From an uncultured Lysobacterales bacterium (GTDB taxonomy: Bacteria > Pseudomonadota > Gammaproteobacteria > Xanthomonadales > Ahniellaceae): 33,663 nt of DNA. The DNA is taken from NCBI GenBank assembly GCA_937924195.1, contig CALDVP010000145.1, positions 1 to 33,663 on the forward strand, given 5' to 3'. Below the pieces are notes generated by a model that was given only the letters and a program-made list of their open reading frames with translations, searched no databases and had not been told where the DNA came from. How positions within the stretch are numbered: the first letter of the stretch is position 1; each line of letters begins with the position of its first letter. Made by a program: the position numbers and the translations under genes. This document shows positions 29,800-33,663 of this stretch, one piece after another.

Positions 29800-30960
29800 G
29801 TGTACAAGATCCAGACCCTCAACAACATCTCGAAGACCGGGCTATCCCGTTTCCCGCACGGCACCTACACCGTAGCCAATGACTTGAAGGACCCGGACGT
29901 ATTGCTCGTCCGCTCGGCCGATCTACACCAGCTGGCGATCCCGGAGTCGCTGAAGGCCGTCGGCCGAGCCGGTGCCGGCGTCAACAACATTCCCGTCGCC
30001 GAGATGTCGAAACGAGGCATTCCGGTGTTCAACGCGCCCGGGGCCAATGCGAACGCGGTCAAGGAACTGGTGATCGCGGGCATGCTGATGGCCGCGCGCA
30101 ACCTGGCCGAAGCCTTCGAGTTCACCGAGACCTTGAAGGACGCTCCGGACGCGGAGAAGGCGATGGAGCGCGAGAAGGCGCGCTTCGCGGGGACCGAACT
30201 CGCCGGTCGCGTGCTCGGCGTCGTCGGGCTCGGTGCGATCGGGGTCAAGGTCGCGAACGCGGGCCGCGCGCTCGGCATGCGCGTCTTCGGTTTCGATCCG
30301 CACATGACCGTCGAGGGCGCTTGGCAGCTGTCTTCGGACGTGGTCAAGGCCGGCAGCCTTGCCGAACTCTATGCGGCGGCCGACTACATCACCTTCCATG
30401 TGCCGCTCAACGACCAGACCCGAAATCTCTTCGGCGATTCGGCGCTGGCGGTCGTCAAGCACGGTGTCGTGGTGCTCAATTTCGCGCGCGACGGGATCGT
30501 CGATGGCGAGGCGCTGAAGCGCGGTCTCGTCGACGGCCGAATTGCGCGCTACGTATCGGACTTTCCGAAGCCCGAACTGCTCGGCGATGACCGCGTGATC
30601 GGGTTTCCGCACCTCGGCGCGTCCACGGCCGAGGCCGAAGAGAACTGCGCGGTGATGGTGGTCGACCAGATCCGCGACTACCTCGAGCACGGCCAGGTCA
30701 CGAACTCGGTCAACTTTCCGACCACGCGCATGGCCCGCGCCGGCGAATGGCGGATCTGTCTGGCCAACCGCAACGTGCCGAACATGATCGGCCAGATCTC
30801 GCAGGTGCTCGGTAACGCCGGCATCAACATTGCCCAGATGCACAACGCCTCGCGCGGGGAACTCGCTTACAACCTGGTCGACGTCGAGGCCGCGGTCGGC
30901 GACGCGGTGGTGGCGGAATTGCGCGCGATCGAAGGCGTGCTCTCGGTCCGTGTGATCTGA
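29800..30960 (+). CDS. serA: D-3-phosphoglycerate dehydrogenase, short ACT-containing form
   Basis: A 386-residue NAD-dependent dehydrogenase. The nucleotide-binding V-V-G-L-G-A-I-G is at about 141-148; V-L-N-F-A-R-D-G supplies the catalytic arginine and F-P-H-L-G-A-S-T the histidine. The Y-V-S-D-F-P segment is typical of the short 3-PGDH type that lacks the extra domain of the long form. From about residue 318 there is an ACT domain (N-M-I-G-Q-I-S-Q-V-L, N-I-A-Q-M-H), the usual serine-feedback site. The start is a GTG, with a weak GAG upstream. It makes the substrate of SerC, and the two genes are adjacent. The next gene begins 7 bases later. Confidence 0.92.
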   Translation: MYKIQTLNNISKTGLSRFPHGTYTVANDLKDPDVLLVRSADLHQLAIPESLKAVGRAGAGVNNIPVAEMSKRGIPVFNAPGANANAVKELVIAGMLMAARNLAEAFEFTETLKDAPDAEKAMEREKARFAGTELAGRVLGVVGLGAIGVKVANAGRALGMRVFGFDPHMTVEGAWQLSSDVVKAGSLAELYAAADYITFHVPLNDQTRNLFGDSALAVVKHGVVVLNFARDGIVDGEALKRGLVDGRIARYVSDFPKPELLGDDRVIGFPHLGASTAEAEENCAVMVVDQIRDYLEHGQVTNSVNFPTTRMARAGEWRICLANRNVPNMIGQISQVLGNAGINIAQMHNASRGELAYNLVDVEAAVGDAVVAELRAIEGVLSVRVI

Positions 30961-30967
30961 GGCGGCG

Positions 30968-32080
30968 ATGGCGAAGCGCCCGTCCCGCGGCCGCGAGGGC
31001 AAGACGCCGGCGCTCGCCGACGTGCGTGGCCGCATCGACGCGATAGATGTCGAACTGCAGCGCCTGATCCAGGAACGGGCCGGGCTCGCGCGCCTCGTCG
31101 GTAAGGCCAAGGGCCGTTTGCCTCGGGCGATCGACTACTACCGCCCCGAGCGCGAGGCTCAGGTCCTGCGCGGCGTCGTCGAACGCAACGACGGCCCGCT
31201 GTCGGCCGAGGAGATGCTGCGGTTGTTCCGCGAGATCATGTCCTCGTGCCTCGCGCAGCAGGAGCCGCTCAAGATCGGCTTCCTCGGGCCCGAGGGCACC
31301 TTCACCGAACAGGCGGTGCTGAAGCACTTCGGGCACGCCGCGCGGCGGCTGCCGCTCGCGAGCATCGAGGAGGTCTTCCAGGAGGTCGAGGCCGGCGCTG
31401 CCGACTTCGGCGTGGTGCCGATCGAGAACTCGAGCGAGGGCGCCGTGCACTCGACGCTCGACCTGTTCTTCGGCTCGGAGCTCCGGATCTGCGGCGAGAT
31501 CGAGCTGCGCATCCACCACCACCTGCTGGCGCTCGGCCGCAAGCTCGGGGAGATCGAGCGCGTGCTGGCGCACCCGCAGGCGCTCGCGCAGTGCAAGGGC
31601 TGGCTGCGCGAGCACCTGCCGAAGGCCGAGCGCGTCGCGGTGGCGAGCAACGCCGAGGCCGCGCGCCGCGCCGCGAGAGCGGGTGATGCCGCCGCGATCG
31701 CGAGCCAGGCGGCGGCCGAGATGTACGGCCTCCACGTCCTGGCCGGCCCGATCGAGGATCGCAGCGACAACACCACGCGCTTCGTCGTGGTCGGGACCGA
31801 GATCCTCGCCCCTTCGGGGCGCGACAAGACCTCGCTGCTGGTCGCGGCAGGCGACCGCCCCGGCACGCTGTTCGAGATCCTGGCTCCGCTGGCGCGGCAC
31901 GGCGTCAACCTCACGAAGATCGAGTCGCGCCCGAGTCGTCAGGGCCGTTGGCAGAACGCTTTTTTCATCGACGTCGAGGGCCACGTCGAGGATCCAGCGC
32001 TCGAGGCCGCGCTCGGCGATCTCGGCCCGCTCGCGGCGCGCGTCCGCGTGCTTGGCAGCTACCCGGCGGCGATCCTCTAG
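30968..32080 (+). CDS. pheA: Bifunctional chorismate mutase/prephenate dehydratase (P-protein)
   Basis: A 370-residue fused enzyme. The AroQ chorismate mutase part spans about residues 15-100 (L-A-D-V-R-G-R-I-D-A-I-D, Y-Y-R-P-E-R-E, L-F-R-E-I-M-S-S-C). Prephenate dehydratase follows (I-G-F-L-G-P-E-G-T-F, V-V-P-I-E-N-S-S-E-G, and the D-N-T-T-R-F motif at 267-272). The C-terminal ACT domain contains G-V-N-L-T-K-I-E-S-R-P, the phenylalanine feedback motif. It converts chorismate to phenylpyruvate. GAGG lies 5 bases upstream of the ATG. The next gene, hisC, follows after 2 bases. Confidence 0.95.
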   Translation: MAKRPSRGREGKTPALADVRGRIDAIDVELQRLIQERAGLARLVGKAKGRLPRAIDYYRPEREAQVLRGVVERNDGPLSAEEMLRLFREIMSSCLAQQEPLKIGFLGPEGTFTEQAVLKHFGHAARRLPLASIEEVFQEVEAGAADFGVVPIENSSEGAVHSTLDLFFGSELRICGEIELRIHHHLLALGRKLGEIERVLAHPQALAQCKGWLREHLPKAERVAVASNAEAARRAARAGDAAAIASQAAAEMYGLHVLAGPIEDRSDNTTRFVVVGTEILAPSGRDKTSLLVAAGDRPGTLFEILAPLARHGVNLTKIESRPSRQGRWQNAFFIDVEGHVEDPALEAALGDLGPLAARVRVLGSYPAAIL

Positions 32081-32082
32081 CG

Positions 32083-33204
32083 ATGGCGAACGGCTTCATT
32101 CCGCGGCCGGTTTCGGCGATTGCCGGCCTGCGCGCCTACGACCCCGGGCACGATCTGCCTGCGCTTCGCGCCCGCTTTGGTGACGTCGGCCTTGCCGAGC
32201 TCGGCTCGAACGAGAGCCCGTTCGGACCCTCGCCGCGCGTGCTCGAGGCCCTCACACGGGTCGATGCGACCACGTTGCTGCGCTATCCCGATCCCATGGG
32301 GCTCGGCCTGCGCACCGCGATCGCGGCAACGACCGGGGTCGCGCCCGACGAGGTCGTGCTCGGCAATGGCTCGCACGAACTGCTGATGCTGCTCGGGCAG
32401 TGCTTCGCCGGGCCCGGCGACGAGGTCGTGTTCAGCGAGTTCGGATTCGCGGTGTTCGCGATCGCCACCGCCGCTGTCGGCGCGATGCCGGTGCGGGTAC
32501 CGGCGCTGTCGCGCGCGGCGACGATGCCGCGCGGCCACGATCTGGAGGCCCTCGCCGCTGCGGTGGGACCTCGCACGCGCCTCGTCTACCTCGCCAATCC
32601 GAACAATCCGACCGGGACCACCTTTCCCCTTGCCGACCTCGAGCGATTCCTGGCCCGGGTGCCCACCGGGATCCCGGTCGTAGTCGACGAGGCCTATGTC
32701 GAATATCTCCACGATCCGGTGGTCGGCGGCGCGCTCGCGCTGCGCGATCGCTACCCGAACCTCGTAGTCACCCGGACCTTCTCGAAGGCGCACGGGTTGG
32801 CGGGGCTTCGGGTCGGCTACGCGATTGCGGATCGGGCCGTGGTGGACGTGGTCAACCGGTTACGGGAGTCCTTCAACGTCAACGCGGTGGCGCTGATGCT
32901 GGCCGAGGCGGCACTTGCCGATCCGGATCACGTCGCGCGCGTGCGCGAGGCCACACGGCAGGACCGCGAGGCGCTCGCGGGCGCCCTCGAGGCGATGGGC
33001 CTCTTCGTGCATCCGTCCGCCACGAATTTCCTGCTGGTCGATTTCGACCGCGACGCAGCGCCGATCGAGGCCGCACTGTTGGCCCGCGGCGTGGTCGTTC
33101 GCCCGATGGGCGGCTACGGGCTTCCGACCTGCCTGCGCATCAACACCGGCACCGGACGCGACCATGAACGGCTGCTCGCCGCGCTGGCGGAGGCGCTGGC
33201 GTGA
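32083..33204 (+). CDS. hisC: Histidinol-phosphate/aromatic aminotransferase
   Basis: A 373-residue fold-type I PLP aminotransferase of the HisC family: L-G-S-N-E-S-P-F-G-P-S-P near residue 45, L-A-N-P-N-N-P-T-G-T, V-V-D-E-A-Y-V-E-Y, the PLP lysine K235 in T-F-S-K-A-H-G-L-A-G-L-R-V-G-Y, and C-L-R-I-N-T-G-T near the end. In this place between pheA and aroA the enzyme is usually the second HisC copy, which can also transaminate phenylpyruvate and related keto acids; which substrate it prefers is not shown by the sequence. It lies 2 bases after pheA, and its stop overlaps the aroA start (GTGA). Confidence 0.92.
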   Translation: MANGFIPRPVSAIAGLRAYDPGHDLPALRARFGDVGLAELGSNESPFGPSPRVLEALTRVDATTLLRYPDPMGLGLRTAIAATTGVAPDEVVLGNGSHELLMLLGQCFAGPGDEVVFSEFGFAVFAIATAAVGAMPVRVPALSRAATMPRGHDLEALAAAVGPRTRLVYLANPNNPTGTTFPLADLERFLARVPTGIPVVVDEAYVEYLHDPVVGGALALRDRYPNLVVTRTFSKAHGLAGLRVGYAIADRAVVDVVNRLRESFNVNAVALMLAEAALADPDHVARVREATRQDREALAGALEAMGLFVHPSATNFLLVDFDRDAAPIEAALLARGVVVRPMGGYGLPTCLRINTGTGRDHERLLAALAEALA

Positions 33205-33663
33205 GCGGCGCGGGGCCCCGGCTCGACTGGGTGGCACGGCCGGGGGCGCCGTTGCGCGGTCGCATCCGCGTGCCTGGCGACAAGTCGATTTCGCACCGCG
33301 CGATCATGCTCGGCAGCCTGGCCGACGGCACGACGCGGATCAGCGGCTTCCTCGAGGGCGAGGACACGCGCGCGACCGCGGCCGCGTTCCGGGCGATGGG
33401 CGTGCGCATCGAGACGCCAGCCGAGGGCCTGCGGATCGTCCACGGCGTCGGTATCGACGGCCTCTCGGCGCCTGCGGCGCCACTCGATTGCGGGAATGCG
33501 GGCACGGCGATGCGGCTGCTTGCGGGTGTGCTCGCCGGACAGACCTTCGCGTCGACCCTGGTCGGCGACGCCTCGCTGTCGCGCCGGCCGATGAGACGAG
33601 TGCTCGATCCGCTCGACCGGATGGGCGCTCGGATCCGCGCGCGCGGCGACGCCTACGCGCCGC
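33201..33663 (+). CDS. aroA: 3-phosphoshikimate 1-carboxyvinyltransferase (EPSP synthase), N-terminal part
   Basis: Only the first 154 codons are in the window; the gene runs off the right edge. The GTG start overlaps the hisC stop. The substrate-binding motif V-P-G-D-K-S-I-S-H-R-A-I-M-L-G holds K28. F-L-E-G-E-D-T-R-A-T follows, then the D-C-G-N-A-G-T-A-M-R-L-L-A-G motif near residue 95 and L-S-R-R-P-M-R-R-V. The enzyme joins shikimate 3-phosphate and phosphoenolpyruvate in aromatic amino acid synthesis. The protein begins directly with the EPSP synthase domain, with no prephenate dehydrogenase fusion at the N-terminus as in Pseudomonas. Confidence 0.93.
   Translation, partial: MSGAGPRLDWVARPGAPLRGRIRVPGDKSISHRAIMLGSLADGTTRISGFLEGEDTRATAAAFRAMGVRIETPAEGLRIVHGVGIDGLSAPAAPLDCGNAGTAMRLLAGVLAGQTFASTLVGDASLSRRPMRRVLDPLDRMGARIRARGDAYAP

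Overview
This is a high-GC bacterial chromosome segment with tight, overlapping genes (many ATGA, GTGA and TGATG junctions). The gene order serC-serA-pheA-hisC-aroA at the right end, a P-protein type pheA, a PhaF/PhaI-like phasin and a REP-like palindrome suggest a gammaproteobacterium of the Xanthomonadales/Nevskiales/Steroidobacter type. This placement is inferred from gene content. No rRNA, tRNA, CRISPR array, integrase or transposase gene was seen.

Left part (1-19.8 kb): an accessory catabolic region. A plus-strand run holds the end of an enoyl-CoA hydratase, two DUF1330 proteins, a nitrilase-superfamily hydrolase and an aldehyde dehydrogenase. A minus-strand operon (8691 down to 3908) holds a YciI-like protein, an MFS transporter, an isochorismatase-type amidohydrolase, two PuuE-type deacetylase-fold hydrolases and a secreted VOC protein. 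It diverges from a plus-strand run: HapK-like protein, SDR, a third PuuE-type hydrolase, CitE-like lyase, MaoC hydratase, acyl-CoA dehydrogenase and two CaiB/BaiF CoA transferases. A perfect 14-bp palindrome lies between the two operons. Read together, these genes could open a cyclic amide or imide, release ammonia, activate the resulting branched dicarboxylate as a CoA ester, hydrate it and cleave it. The substrate is unknown. A second divergent pair follows: a methyltransferase operon and a DUF1838 lipoprotein, separated by a nearly perfect 26-bp palindrome.

The most unusual structure is at 12.39-14.19 kb. Two units bounded by inverted copies of a GGCGAATGGC-type repeat flank the acyl-CoA dehydrogenase gene. 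One is about 160 bp and has no gene. The other encodes a four-helix-bundle protein of the 23S rRNA intervening-sequence family. Its right inverted repeat forms the first codons of the downstream CoA transferase.

Middle part (19.8-25.2 kb): a polyhydroxyalkanoate-related neighbourhood with phasin, patatin-like hydrolase, Bcp-type peroxiredoxin, a conserved protein of unknown function, a PHA-system protein and a membrane protein with two FHA-like modules. A 611-bp gap before the phasin holds hairpins and a REP-like element.

Right part (25.2 kb to end): a five-PAS GGDEF-EAL c-di-GMP protein, then the serine/aromatic biosynthesis operon serC-serA-pheA-hisC-aroA, with aroA cut by the window edge. 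No tyrA lies between hisC and aroA.
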